DNA from: Treponema sp.
Lineage (GTDB): Bacteria; Spirochaetota; Spirochaetia; Treponematales; Breznakiellaceae
Reading direction: 5' to 3'
DNA: 45,314 nt
Assembly: GCA_012517385.1 (NCBI GenBank)
Contig: JAAYUZ010000051.1
Location: forward strand, 1 to 45,314
A model generated the notes under the pieces. That model was given only the letters and a program-made list of their open reading frames with translations. It ran no database searches and was not told the origin of the DNA. Positions 16,803 through 24,964 of the stretch are shown piece by piece; positions within the stretch are counted from its first letter, which is position 1, and each line of letters opens with the position of its first letter. Both the position numbers and the translations under genes were made by a program.

Positions 16803-17815
16803 TTGGTTGCCTTCCCGTACTTGGTATAGGTGGATACCTTGCTGATCGGTGCAAACCTGGAGGTAATACCTTTCTGTGAAAGGGAGAGTATCGCCGTTTC
16901 TCCCATTTTTATTGCATCCCGTACAATGGTTGCCTGGACAACCCCTTTTTCCAGAAGTCTTGCGACGTCCAGGTCTTCATCGGCGCCGATGATCACAATT
17001 TTACCAACCAGCCCCCGGTCTATGATAACCTGGGCGGCACTGACTGTGCTGCGGGCATTGGTGCAGATAAAACAGTTCAGTTCGGGATAACGCTGGAGCA
17101 TGGTGGTACAGACCTCTTCCCCGCCCAGGATGTTTTCCTCTTCCCGTTCAGCGGCCAGTATTTTCCCCTGTTGTTTCTGGTTTATTTCAAAAACGGCTCC
17201 ATTCAGGAAGGGTTCCTCTGAAATGATAAAGGAGTTGGGGTTACCCGCGGGGAGGATAACTCCGATACGGGCATCCTTGCCAAGGAGCCCTAGGGCAACA
17301 CTGACAGCCTCTGATCCTTGAATAAAGGAATCGCTCGTTACAAGGGCAGGAATACCCTGCACCGGCTGGTCCATCGCGATCGGTACAAAGGGAACCTGCC
17401 GTTCCTGGGCCTTATCGGAGAAGCTTTTAATATCACTTCCCGGCGGAAAGTACATCACTACCCCATCGGGTTTTGAACGCAGAGCAATATCAAAAAAACG
17501 GTAGGCTTCGGCGGACAGAAAAAACTGACTCACCTCCACTTCCGACGAATAGGTGAGCAGTTCCAGCCCTGCCATCTCCTTTGTGGCTCCCTGCTGTATT
17601 CCATAATATAAATTGATGAAAAAGGGGTCCGATATGGCGGGTACTATGGCTATATAGTGCTTCTTAACGGTTTTAAGGGAAGCAGGGTTGCGGAGTACCG
17701 ATCTTCCCAGTTCTTCCCGGCTTTTTCCAATAAGCAGAATATTCAATATGGTGGTGAGTGTCAGGGCTATACTAAAAGTAATGAGCAAAAAAAGGCTAAA
17801 GCGGTTCTTCTGCAT
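16799..17815 (-). CDS. Membrane-anchored sugar-binding sensor protein (XylFII-like role)
   Basis: A 338-residue Peripla_BP_4-type protein with a single N-terminal hydrophobic segment (about 8-30) and no obvious cleavage site or lipobox, so it is probably anchored with the binding domain in the periplasm. The fold is visible in YIAIVPAISDPFFINLYYGIQQG, KPDGVVMYFPPGSD, and the second lobe IGVILPAGNPNSF and KIVIIGADEDLDVARLLEKG. It is the first gene of a four-gene, fully overlapping operon with the YesM-like kinase. Genes of this type present ligand to the kinase rather than to a transporter. It starts 35 bases after aat, so some read-through from the clp operon is possible. Confidence 0.85.
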   Translation of the reverse strand: MQKNRFSLFLLITFSIALTLTTILNILLIGKSREELGRSVLRNPASLKTVKKHYIAIVPAISDPFFINLYYGIQQGATKEMAGLELLTYSSEVEVSQFFLSAEAYRFFDIALRSKPDGVVMYFPPGSDIKSFSDKAQERQVPFVPIAMDQPVQGIPALVTSDSFIQGSEAVSVALGLLGKDARIGVILPAGNPNSFIISEEPFLNGAVFEINQKQQGKILAAEREEENILGGEEVCTTMLQRYPELNCFICTNARSTVSAAQVIIDRGLVGKIVIIGADEDLDVARLLEKGVVQATIVRDAIKMGETAILSLSQKGITSRFAPISKVSTYTKYGKATK

Positions 17816-17850
17816 GGGTGCATTGTATCATAGCGGGACTGTAAAGGCTA

Positions 17851-18603
17851 TTAAAATTCCGGTACACTCTGTGCCCAGGAGCCTCGCCGGTCAGCCCGCT
17901 CCATCCCCAGCCTTTCGCGGACAGAAAGGGCTTGTTTGAGGAGCCGCAGAAAGGAAGACCGGTCTATAACCTGTCCGCCCAGGCTGATGAGATGGTTCGT
18001 AGGAACCTGGCAGTCTATAAACTCAAGTCCATCGCTGAACATGAACTGTGCAAGGGTAAGAAAGGCCGCCTTGGATGCGTTAGGGTAGCGGGCAAACATG
18101 GATTCGCCGCAGAATACATTTCCTATCCGGATGCCATAGCAGCCGCCCACAAGCTCACCGTCAAGATAGGCCTCAGCACTATGGGCCCAGCCAAGGCGAT
18201 GTAACCTTGTATAGGCGGTAATGATATCCTGACTGATCCAGGTACCGTTTTGCCCCGGACGAGGTGCCATGCCGCAGCCGTGAATTACCCCTTCAAAATC
18301 GGTATCAAAGCGGATAGCAAGTATATTTTTTTTAAATAACTTCCGCATCGATTCAGATATATGGAGCGTTTCGGGGTATATGACCAAACGGGGGTCCGGC
18401 GACTGCCAGATGAGGGGGTCCTCCGGGTTATACCAGGGGAAAATTCCCTGTTCGTAGGCGGACAGGAGCATCCCCGGTGACAGATTACCTCCGACGGCGA
18501 CAATCCAGTCCTCACAGGCTTCTGGATCGGGAAAGGTAAAGCGTTCATCTTCTGTAAGATAGGGGAAATGCGGGTCCGGGCCGGGCCCGCGCCAGTACCC
18601 CAT
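17851..18603 (-). CDS. aat: Leucyl/phenylalanyl-tRNA-protein transferase
   Basis: A 250-residue Aat enzyme that adds Leu or Phe from charged tRNA to proteins with N-terminal Arg or Lys, marking them for ClpS/ClpAP. Family motifs are clear: the N-terminal FPDP, VGGNLSPGMLLSAYEQGIFPWY, WQSPDPRLV, the loop GTWISQDIITAYTRLHRLGWAHSAE, GGCYGIRIGNVFCGESMF, and FIDCQVPTNHLISLGG near the end. Length fits the family. The ATG follows the clpA TAA with no base between them, and clpS is the first gene, so the whole N-degron pathway is one operon. Confidence 0.95.
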   Translation of the reverse strand: MGYWRGPGPDPHFPYLTEDERFTFPDPEACEDWIVAVGGNLSPGMLLSAYEQGIFPWYNPEDPLIWQSPDPRLVIYPETLHISESMRKLFKKNILAIRFDTDFEGVIHGCGMAPRPGQNGTWISQDIITAYTRLHRLGWAHSAEAYLDGELVGGCYGIRIGNVFCGESMFARYPNASKAAFLTLAQFMFSDGLEFIDCQVPTNHLISLGGQVIDRSSFLRLLKQALSVRERLGMERADRRGSWAQSVPEF

Positions 18604-21072
18604 TTAGGACACCACCTCGATCCGGTATTCACCATCGATCCAATCAGCCCGGGCTACCCCACCGTTGGATAAGCGGCCAAAGAGGACCTCATCGACAAAG
18701 AAGCTCTTTATTTTATCTTCTATTAGCCTGCTCACATTGCGGGCTCCGAATTCACGGCTGTACCCGTCCCGGGCAAGCTGGTTAATGCACCTTTCGGTGA
18801 CCTCCAGCACGACCTGCTTTTCTGCCAGCTGCATCCGGAAAGCGTCCAGTTCTTTGCGGACTATGGAGGCCACAATTTCCTGGTTAAGGTGGCCGAAGCG
18901 GACCACCGCATCGAGCCGGTTCCTGAATTCGGGGGTAAAGATCCGTTCCACAGCACCGTCTACCACGGCCTCGTCGAGGGTCCGCTCTCCAAAACCGATG
19001 AGACTTTTTCCTATATCCCTGGCACCGGCGTTGCTGGTCATAATAAGCACCACATTCCGGAAGTCCGCCTTCCGGCCATTGTTGTCAGTCAGGGTAGCGT
19101 AGTCCATAATCTGGAGGAGTATGTTGTAGATATCCGGGTGGGCCTTTTCAATTTCATCCAACAGGACCACCGCATGGGGCTGTTTCCGTACCGCATCGGT
19201 TAGGAGGCCCCCCTCTTCGTACCCCACATAACCAGGGGGTGAACCGATTAGGCGGCTTACGGTATGCTTTTCCTGGTACTCACTCATATCAAAGCGGTGC
19301 ATGGCAATGCCAAGGACATCTGCTAGGCTCCGGGCCAGTTCGGTCTTTCCGACCCCGGTGGGACCCACAAAGAGGAAATTTGCTACCGGTTTATTGGGGG
19401 CGCGGAACCCAGCCCTGGACCGTTTCACGGCACGAACAACTGCTTCCACCGCTGCATCCTGACCAAAGATCCGTTCTTTAAGGCGGCTTTCCAGGAAGCG
19501 GAGCTTATCCTTTTCGTTTTCACCCACGGTCCGCTCGGGGATCCGGGCAATCCGGGCTACCACCGTTTCTATCTGGGGCACATCAATCTCGATTATTTCT
19601 ACAGAGTCCTGCTGCCCAGAGGCCGGTTCTGTCTGCAGCCCCTGGGGCGCTTCCTGGTTTTGCGGCTCCTGGCGCTGTTCCTGGCGCTGTTCCTGGTTTT
19701 GTGGCTCCTGGTGCGGCTCCTGGCGCAGTTCCTGGCGCTGTTCCTGGTTCTCCCGCGCCTTAAAGGCCTGTATCCTTGCAAAGGCCCCCGCCTCATCGAT
19801 CACATCGATAGCCTTGTCGGGCAGGCGCCGTTCGGTAATGAACTGGGCAGAAAGCCGCACCGCCGTCTCCAGGGCCGCATCGGTATAACGGACCCGGTGA
19901 AATTCTTCGTATTTATGGCGGAGCCCCTTAAGGATGGCGATTGCATCGGCCTCGCTGGGTTCATTGATATCGATCTTCTGGAACCGGCGGGAAAGGGCCC
20001 GGTCCTTATCAAAGTATTTTGTATATTCCTCGTGGGTGGTAGAACCGATACAGCGAATTTTACCCGACGTGAGGGCGGGTTTGAGCAGATTGGACGCATC
20101 CAGAGAGCCCCCTGAGGTAGCCCCTGCGCCAACCAGGGTGTGGATTTCATCAATAAAAAGGATAGCCTTTTCCTTTTTCAGGATCTCATCCACCACCTTT
20201 TTAATCCGTTCTTCAAAATCACCCCGATATTTGGTCCCCGCTACCAGGGCTCCCATATCGAGAGCATAAATAGAAAAATCCTTGAGGGTAGGAGGCACAT
20301 TACCAGCCACAATCCGCTGGGCCAGGCCCTCGGTAATGGCGGTTTTTCCCACCCCAGAGTCCCCCACATGAATAGGATTATTTTTAAGACGCCGGCACAA
20401 AACCTGGACAGTCCGGTCCAGTTCATGGTCCCGGCCAATCACCGGCTCCAGTTTTCCCTCCCGGGCAAGGGCGGTCAGGTCCGTAGTGAATCGTTCAAGG
20501 GCAGTCCTGCGGGCCGGCCGCATCCTCGGCTCCGCCTCTATGCCGCTGTCGCTTTCTGCGTCTTCCCCGGCCTCTTCATTGCCTTCTTTCCAGGTTTCAG
20601 AACCCTTCGAGCCTTCGGCATCCCCCGTGTCTTCCTCCATCTCGTCGGTGAACCGTATGCCGTGGGAGAGTACTTCCAAGAGATCTATCCGCTTTATCCC
20701 GGCCTTACGGAGGTAATAGGCGCAGTAGTTCCGTTCCTCATCGTAGAGGGAAACAAGGATATCCGCCACATCGAGCTCCTTCTTCTGGGCCGACTGGCTC
20801 TGAAGCACCGCCCGTTCCAGCACACTCTGGAAGCCTACGGTCTGGGTAGGCTCCATGTTCTGCACGACCGGTACTTTCTGCTCAAAGTAGTTTTCCATAC
20901 CACTCTTTATCTGATTCAGATCCGCACCGCAGGCAAGCAGGACCTGCTGGACCTCCTCAAAGGCCAGGGCAGCATAGAGTACATGTTCCGGGGTCAGGTA
21001 TTCATGATTCCGGACCTTGGCTTCGTTATAGGCTGCATTGATTATAGCCTGCACATGGCGGCTGATTTGCAT
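18604..21072 (-). CDS. clpA: ATP-dependent Clp protease ATPase subunit ClpA
   Basis: An 822-residue AAA+ unfoldase that feeds proteins to ClpP. The N domain (about 1-140) is followed by two AAA+ modules: Walker A GDSGVGKT (237-244) and Walker B ILFIDE (304-309), then GPTGVGKT (570-577) and VVLLDE (635-640). The ClpP-docking tripeptide IGF is at 692-694. Two low-complexity inserts are unusual: an acidic Glu/Asp/Ser/Gly stretch (about 143-182) after the N domain, and a Gln/Glu/Arg/Pro repeat (about 441-475) where the first AAA module ends. The ClpA identity, rather than ClpB or ClpC, rests on the missing middle coiled coil, the IGF loop and the adjacent clpS. AGAGGAG stands 7 bases before the ATG. 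Confidence 0.95.
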   Translation of the reverse strand: MQISRHVQAIINAAYNEAKVRNHEYLTPEHVLYAALAFEEVQQVLLACGADLNQIKSGMENYFEQKVPVVQNMEPTQTVGFQSVLERAVLQSQSAQKKELDVADILVSLYDEERNYCAYYLRKAGIKRIDLLEVLSHGIRFTDEMEEDTGDAEGSKGSETWKEGNEEAGEDAESDSGIEAEPRMRPARRTALERFTTDLTALAREGKLEPVIGRDHELDRTVQVLCRRLKNNPIHVGDSGVGKTAITEGLAQRIVAGNVPPTLKDFSIYALDMGALVAGTKYRGDFEERIKKVVDEILKKEKAILFIDEIHTLVGAGATSGGSLDASNLLKPALTSGKIRCIGSTTHEEYTKYFDKDRALSRRFQKIDINEPSEADAIAILKGLRHKYEEFHRVRYTDAALETAVRLSAQFITERRLPDKAIDVIDEAGAFARIQAFKARENQEQRQELRQEPHQEPQNQEQRQEQRQEPQNQEAPQGLQTEPASGQQDSVEIIEIDVPQIETVVARIARIPERTVGENEKDKLRFLESRLKERIFGQDAAVEAVVRAVKRSRAGFRAPNKPVANFLFVGPTGVGKTELARSLADVLGIAMHRFDMSEYQEKHTVSRLIGSPPGYVGYEEGGLLTDAVRKQPHAVVLLDEIEKAHPDIYNILLQIMDYATLTDNNGRKADFRNVVLIMTSNAGARDIGKSLIGFGERTLDEAVVDGAVERIFTPEFRNRLDAVVRFGHLNQEIVASIVRKELDAFRMQLAEKQVVLEVTERCINQLARDGYSREFGARNVSRLIEDKIKSFFVDEVLFGRLSNGGVARADWIDGEYRIEVVS
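19648..19752 (-). repeat. Gln/Glu/Arg-rich degenerate repeat inside clpA
   Basis: The DNA is an imperfect tandem array (plus strand units such as CTGGCGCTGTTC and CTGGTTTTGTGGCTC) that encodes runs like NQEQRQE and RQEPQNQE, codons 441-475. It stays in frame and sits in the link between the two AAA+ modules. It looks like a slippage-expanded hydrophilic spacer; copy number could vary between strains. Confidence 0.75.
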
Positions 21073-21093
21073 ACAAACACTCCTCTCTAGATC

Positions 21094-21405
21094 TTATGCT
21101 TTCTCTACAATACAGCGGAGGGGAAACTCCGCCTGGCGAGCCAGGCTGTGGACCTGTTCAGCCTTGGTGGTGGCAATATCCCAGGGATACATCCCTACCA
21201 CACCCCTCCCCTTTTTATGAACATCCAGCATGATTTTCTGGGCCTCCATTTCATCCTTATGAAACACCATCATTAGAACAGCAACCACAAAATCCATGGT
21301 GGTATAATCATCGTTCAGAAGCACCACCCGATACTGGTCCGGTTCCTGCAGTTTCTGTTCCTGTTTTGGTTTTAACAGGGTCCCCAAACTCATGCGTTTT
21401 GACAT
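21094..21405 (-). CDS. clpS: ClpS, N-recognin adaptor of ClpA
   Basis: A 103-residue ClpS adaptor that binds N-terminal Leu, Phe, Tyr or Trp and passes the protein to ClpA. The core is typical: YRVVLLNDDYTTMDFVV with the ligand-contacting NDDYT, followed by VFHKDEMEAQKIMLDVHKKG and GVVGMYPWDIATTKAEQV. The N-terminal 22 residues form the flexible extension needed for delivery. It is the first gene of the clpS-clpA-aat operon, 21 bases before clpA. A weak AGGGG lies before the ATG at 21405; a second in-frame ATG is 12 bases on. Confidence 0.95.
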   Translation of the reverse strand: MSKRMSLGTLLKPKQEQKLQEPDQYRVVLLNDDYTTMDFVVAVLMMVFHKDEMEAQKIMLDVHKKGRGVVGMYPWDIATTKAEQVHSLARQAEFPLRCIVEKA

Positions 21406-21488
21406 CCAAAATCCCCTACAATTATCTACAATTAAAGATAGCTAAAAAGCGGGGATAAAACAACGGGGTATCGTTAAGAGAAGCGGTC

Positions 21489-22406
21489 CTACAACTGAAA
21501 CCCAAGGCCTGTGGCTACTTTCCAGTCCGACACGCCAACAGAGCCGGAGTCATATCCAACTGAACCGGAAACAAAGAACCAATTCTGAAAGGAACCGGTA
21601 GAGATCAGGTTGATGCGCACCTCTCCGGCTGCGTCGCCTGTGTATTGCCAGTTACGCCACTGGGCTCCGTGGCTTAGACTGAAACCAAGCCGCGGCAGGG
21701 GCTGTAATACCAGTTCTGTGAGAAACTGCAGGGTTTTTACAGCGGTTTTCAGATCCTCCTGATAGATGAACGAAAGGTCCAGCGAGACAGGAAAGGCCGG
21801 ATACCAGGCGAGACCAAGCTCTGGACCGAAGGACCATGAAACAAGACTCTGCTCAAAGGTTGCCACCGATACCTGAACCAGGGGCTTAATCACCACTTCG
21901 CCCCATAAAAAGGAGGCTGAAAGTTCTGTGGAATAACCCATATCATAGGGTTCTCCGAAGGCTGCCAGAATATCAGCGGACAGCTGGAATGATATATTAG
22001 GATTATTGATGGTATCACTCAGTCTTAATCGAACATTCCCCGAAGGGTTTGCGCTAGACAGGCGGTCATCCGTAAAGGCTCCGTAAATTCCGGCCCGGTA
22101 AACGGCTGTGCCCTGGCCAAGGCTCAGCTCTGCGCTGCCCTGGCCTGAGGCGCTATAGGAGCCTGCAGAGCCCCACCAGAGGGCATTGAGGGAAGCCGCA
22201 AGGGAAAAAAGCCCATTCTGGCCCAATGGGCTGTCGGAAGAGCAGCCCGCCTGGCCCCCATAGTACCAGCCGGGGCTAAGGGTTTGCTGATCCGGTGTGC
22301 CATATCCGACAGATGGTTTTACTAGAAGCTCTGCATGCATTAATTCCGGAGCAATGCTCATCAATATAAAACAATACAAAAATGCAGCATGAAACACTTT
22401 TTTCAT
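21489..22406 (-). CDS. Unknown exported protein, probable outer-membrane barrel
   Basis: A 305-residue protein that I do not recognise by family. A signal peptide (about 1-25, likely cut after MHA) is followed by alternating polar/hydrophobic strands rich in Gly, Ser, Tyr and Trp with tight turns (for example GWYYGGQAG, AELSLGQGTAVYRAGIYGAF, ASFLWGEVVIKPLVQVSVA), ending in an aromatic-containing strand (VATGLGFQL). This is what an outer-membrane beta-barrel of about 14-16 strands would look like. It is the last gene of the ECF sigma operon, and its ATG overlaps the preceding stop by 4 bases. Confidence 0.75.
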   Translation of the reverse strand: MKKVFHAAFLYCFILMSIAPELMHAELLVKPSVGYGTPDQQTLSPGWYYGGQAGCSSDSPLGQNGLFSLAASLNALWWGSAGSYSASGQGSAELSLGQGTAVYRAGIYGAFTDDRLSSANPSGNVRLRLSDTINNPNISFQLSADILAAFGEPYDMGYSTELSASFLWGEVVIKPLVQVSVATFEQSLVSWSFGPELGLAWYPAFPVSLDLSFIYQEDLKTAVKTLQFLTELVLQPLPRLGFSLSHGAQWRNWQYTGDAAGEVRINLISTGSFQNWFFVSGSVGYDSGSVGVSDWKVATGLGFQL

Positions 22407-23095
22407 GGACGCTGACTCCTTGTTTGCAGTTCCCGGTCCAGGGCAGCAAGGCCGCTTCCGCTGTCCAGGCTGCCGATAATGAGCTTAACTAGCGGTTCTC
22501 CCATAATATTTCTGCCCTTTGCCCGTACCGCCAGAGACTGCAGCTGGGCGAACTGGGTTTCCTTAAGGCTGCTGCGGATAAGACATTCTGAGAGGGGCCG
22601 CAATAAATTTGCGGGGGCCTGGGCGATGGCGATGATTCTAAAGGAGGCCGAAAGGGCATCTACCGCCCGATTTGTTGGTTTTTGTACCAGGTTTGCATAC
22701 TCTAACACCGCATCGATAGTGTCCACGGAAACACCTCCTTGCAGAAGCAGTGAAAGGGCTTTGAGCAGCGATGCCCTGCTGGCTGAAGCAATCTTTTCCC
22801 TTTTTTCCAGCATTTGTATGGCCTGGGTAAGCCGTTCTACTTCTGCTCTGAGGGCCTGTACCAGCTGTGCACCGGTCACCCGCTTTGCAGCGCCCTCATT
22901 GAGTTTATCTACCAGTAAATCCCCCGGGATCTGCCGGCCCTCAGCCTGGTCGAAGATCCCTTGCAGTTCTGAGGCCACCTGCTCGTAGGCTGCACCGGCT
23001 TTACTGTTCAGCCAGAGCCGGGGTTCGTATTCAGCCCAGAGAGCAGTCGAAAGAACTAAAAATAACAGGCTGAAAAAAGAAATGCGGGCTTTCAT
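22403..23095 (-). CDS. Unknown exported helical protein
   Basis: A 230-residue protein with a signal peptide (about 1-21, cut after LWA). The rest is predicted mostly alpha-helical, with heptad-like stretches around VQALRAEVERLTQAIQMLEK and a leucine-rich region after it. No catalytic motif is visible and I cannot name the family. Start and stop both overlap neighbouring genes by 4 bases, so it is made together with the proteins at 21489-22406 and 23092-23520. Envelope location is inferred from the leader. Confidence 0.75.
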   Translation of the reverse strand: MKARISFFSLLFLVLSTALWAEYEPRLWLNSKAGAAYEQVASELQGIFDQAEGRQIPGDLLVDKLNEGAAKRVTGAQLVQALRAEVERLTQAIQMLEKREKIASASRASLLKALSLLLQGGVSVDTIDAVLEYANLVQKPTNRAVDALSASFRIIAIAQAPANLLRPLSECLIRSSLKETQFAQLQSLAVRAKGRNIMGEPLVKLIIGSLDSGSGLAALDRELQTRSQRP

Positions 23096-23520
23096 CGATG
23101 GGGTGATCCTGGTTTTTCTTGTGATGGAAAGGTAAAGGCATTCGAACCCGGACTTCCCTTACCGGGAGCGCCAGAGAAGATTGACTGCTCCCCCTTTACA
23201 GTCCTTAACATCCTCAGGCTTTGCAGCCTGCGCTGCTGTTCTGATTCATTCACATCAGATCCGCCAAACTTAAAGGCTAGTTCCTGCCTGAGCTGGGCCA
23301 GTGCTTCCTGGTAGGTAAACCCCTTTAAAAGCTGAAACCGGACCTGCTGTTCGTATTCCTTCTGCAGAGGTACATTATCGGTCAAGGACGGAAATTGCTG
23401 TTCCAGGGCTCGAATAATCCTATGGGCCTGGAACTGTAGAGGATCTGGCTCTCCTGCAGAAAGGATTCCGGTTATACATAGTGCAAGGACGGCACCAATA
23501 CTATACAGCCTATGTTTCAT
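23092..23520 (-). CDS. Small unknown exported protein
   Basis: A 142-residue protein with a signal peptide (about 1-22, LSA before GEPDP). The mature part has a charged helical region (PLQFQAHRIIRALEQQFPSL to LAQLRQELAFKFGG) and a flexible, Gly/Pro/Ser-rich tail. Family not recognised. AGGAGG stands 6 bases before its ATG, so translation restarts strongly here after the anti-sigma gene, 21 bases upstream. Confidence 0.7.
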   Translation of the reverse strand: MKHRLYSIGAVLALCITGILSAGEPDPLQFQAHRIIRALEQQFPSLTDNVPLQKEYEQQVRFQLLKGFTYQEALAQLRQELAFKFGGSDVNESEQQRRLQSLRMLRTVKGEQSIFSGAPGKGSPGSNAFTFPSQEKPGSPHR

Positions 23521-23541
23521 AACAGCCTCCTGTTCATCAAT

Positions 23542-24186
23542 CTATAAATCCAGCAGTGAAACCTTGCCGCCAAAATCATCATCGATAGAAACCGCTGCAT
23601 GGGGATCTGCTATCCATATCTGGTTGTCGATGACGAAGTTATACCGGTATTCTCTGGACCGTTTCAGCCGTACCGTGGCAGACCAGGTTTTGCCATCCCC
23701 TTCTGGTTTCAGGGGGATATCCATGCTGGACCACTGGTTAAAGTTACCCGATACCATGACCGTCGTTGCCCCGGGGGCTTCCAGGAAAAAACGGACGGTT
23801 ACCACATCGGAATTCCTGTTCGCATATAATAAGTAGCCCAGGGGAAGAAGCACCAGCAAGGCCGCCACAGCCGCCCAGGGAATAAAACGTTTGAACCTTC
23901 GCGACTGGATTTGGGAATGGAAACCTTGTTCGTCAGGTGCGATAGCCCGCTCAAGACCTGCCATGAGCCGCTCCGTATCGGGGACCTTTGTGCTTTCCAG
24001 CGGAATCTTCACCTGCGTACTAAGGCCCCCATCCCGGTCCAGCAGAGGAATAAGGGCCCCATACTGGCGCGAACAGGAACTGCATTCAGCTAAATGGGCC
24101 TTTAGGGCTTCCAGCTCAGCGGTAGTGATTGATTCCTTCTGTTCCCAGCTATTAAGCAGGGTGGCAACCTGTACACAATCCATCAT
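23542..24186 (-). CDS. Membrane anti-sigma factor with extracytoplasmic glycogen-binding domain
   Basis: A 214-residue single-pass protein. The N-terminal zinc-finger anti-sigma (ZAS) region has C4 and the HxxxCxxC motif H31/C35/C38. A transmembrane helix spans about 101-121. The C-terminal 85 residues read as an AMPK-type glycogen-binding/CBM48 domain: VTVRFFLEAPGATTVMVSGNFNQW, DGKTWSATVRLKRSREYRYNFVIDN and WIADP. Such domains bind alpha-glucans or have become protein-interaction modules. The design suggests that a glucan-like or envelope ligand outside the membrane controls release of the sigma factor at 24183. The genes overlap by 4 bases, as expected for a sigma/anti-sigma pair. Ligand binding is inference. 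Confidence 0.85.
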   Translation of the reverse strand: MMDCVQVATLLNSWEQKESITTAELEALKAHLAECSSCSRQYGALIPLLDRDGGLSTQVKIPLESTKVPDTERLMAGLERAIAPDEQGFHSQIQSRRFKRFIPWAAVAALLVLLPLGYLLYANRNSDVVTVRFFLEAPGATTVMVSGNFNQWSSMDIPLKPEGDGKTWSATVRLKRSREYRYNFVIDNQIWIADPHAAVSIDDDFGGKVSLLDL

Positions 24187-24767
24187 TCTATTATACCCTT
24201 CTTAAAGCCCTTTGGTTGTAAAAGTTCCTTCACTTTTTTTCTTCCCCGGAAAAGACGGGACTTTACATTTTCTTCACCTATAGAGAGGGTTTCTGCAATA
24301 TCACTGACAGGAAGGCCTTCAAAATAATAGAGAAAGAGTACCTCATAAAGATCATGGGGCAGCTTTCTGAGAACCCGGACCAATTCAGTCCTGGTTTCGG
24401 CCTGCATTGCATCATGTTCGGGGTTATTCTGATCCGGGTCTTCGGGATAAAAGATCTGGCTGGCTATATCCTGCTCTCTTTTTATACGGCCCCAGGAGGT
24501 TCTGAGCACATTGGAGGCAATCGCAAAAATCCAGGGTCCGAATTGTTTTCCCAACTTAAAGGTTGGCAGCGACCGGTATACTCTGATAAAGGTTTCCTGC
24601 ACCAGATCGTTTGCCCGATCCTCGTTTCCTGTCCTGGCAAGGCAGTATCGATAGAGGGAATCCTTATAGGTGTCTACAATAACACGGAAGGCATCATTGT
24701 CTCCCGCCAGCACATGCTGAATGGCAAGGAGGATTTTGTCTTCCCTGGTTCTATCTGTATAATTCAC
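24183..24767 (-). CDS. ECF-type RNA polymerase sigma factor
   Basis: A 194-residue sigma-70 family protein with only regions 2 and 4, the ECF layout. Region 2 (about 24-95) includes GDNDAFRVIVDTYKDSLYRYC and the core-binding DLVQETFIRVYRSLPTF. Region 4 (about 135-185) has LPHDLYEVLFLYYFEGLPVSDIAETLSI and the DNA-reading helix EENVKSRLFRGRKKV. It should be held by the anti-sigma factor encoded next and direct transcription of its own operon. The start is a GTG (24765-24767); the frame is closed by TAG just upstream and no Shine-Dalgarno is visible. A TATAGT (24776-24781) lies only 8 bases before the GTG, so the message could be leaderless. Confidence 0.92.
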   Translation of the reverse strand: MNYTDRTREDKILLAIQHVLAGDNDAFRVIVDTYKDSLYRYCLARTGNEDRANDLVQETFIRVYRSLPTFKLGKQFGPWIFAIASNVLRTSWGRIKREQDIASQIFYPEDPDQNNPEHDAMQAETRTELVRVLRKLPHDLYEVLFLYYFEGLPVSDIAETLSIGEENVKSRLFRGRKKVKELLQPKGFKKGIIE

Positions 24768-24911
24768 AGAATCATACTATATCATGGGGCTGCTTCTTTT
24801 TCAGAGGGCACTTTAATTTATAGAAAATAGAAGAATTTTTATAAACCTCGATCAAAAAAATGAAATTGAATGCAACCAACCTGGGGAGAGCTGAGTATTT
24901 AGGGGTAGAGT

Positions 24912-24931
24912 GCATATCAAATTGGATATGC
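24912..24931. promoter_or_regulatory. Inverted repeat, candidate operator
   Basis: GCATATC (24912-24918) and GATATGC (24925-24931) form a perfect 7-bp inverted repeat with a 6-bp spacer, in the region between the divergent sigma factor gene and the small exported protein gene, 33 bases before the latter's start. Likely a protein-binding site; the protein is unknown. Confidence 0.5.
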
Positions 24932-24964
24932 CCAGTCTACAACAACATTAACCAGGAGGTTAGT

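Noticed and set aside
20140-21090. A 316-codon open frame on the plus strand opposite clpA
   Set aside because: Entirely antisense to a clear ClpA gene, with no ribosome site and no family-like sequence; long shadow frames are expected in GC-rich coding DNA.
24860-24964. N-terminal extension of the small exported protein
   Set aside because: No ribosome site at 24860, and it would bury a good signal peptide that starts at 24965 after GGAGG.
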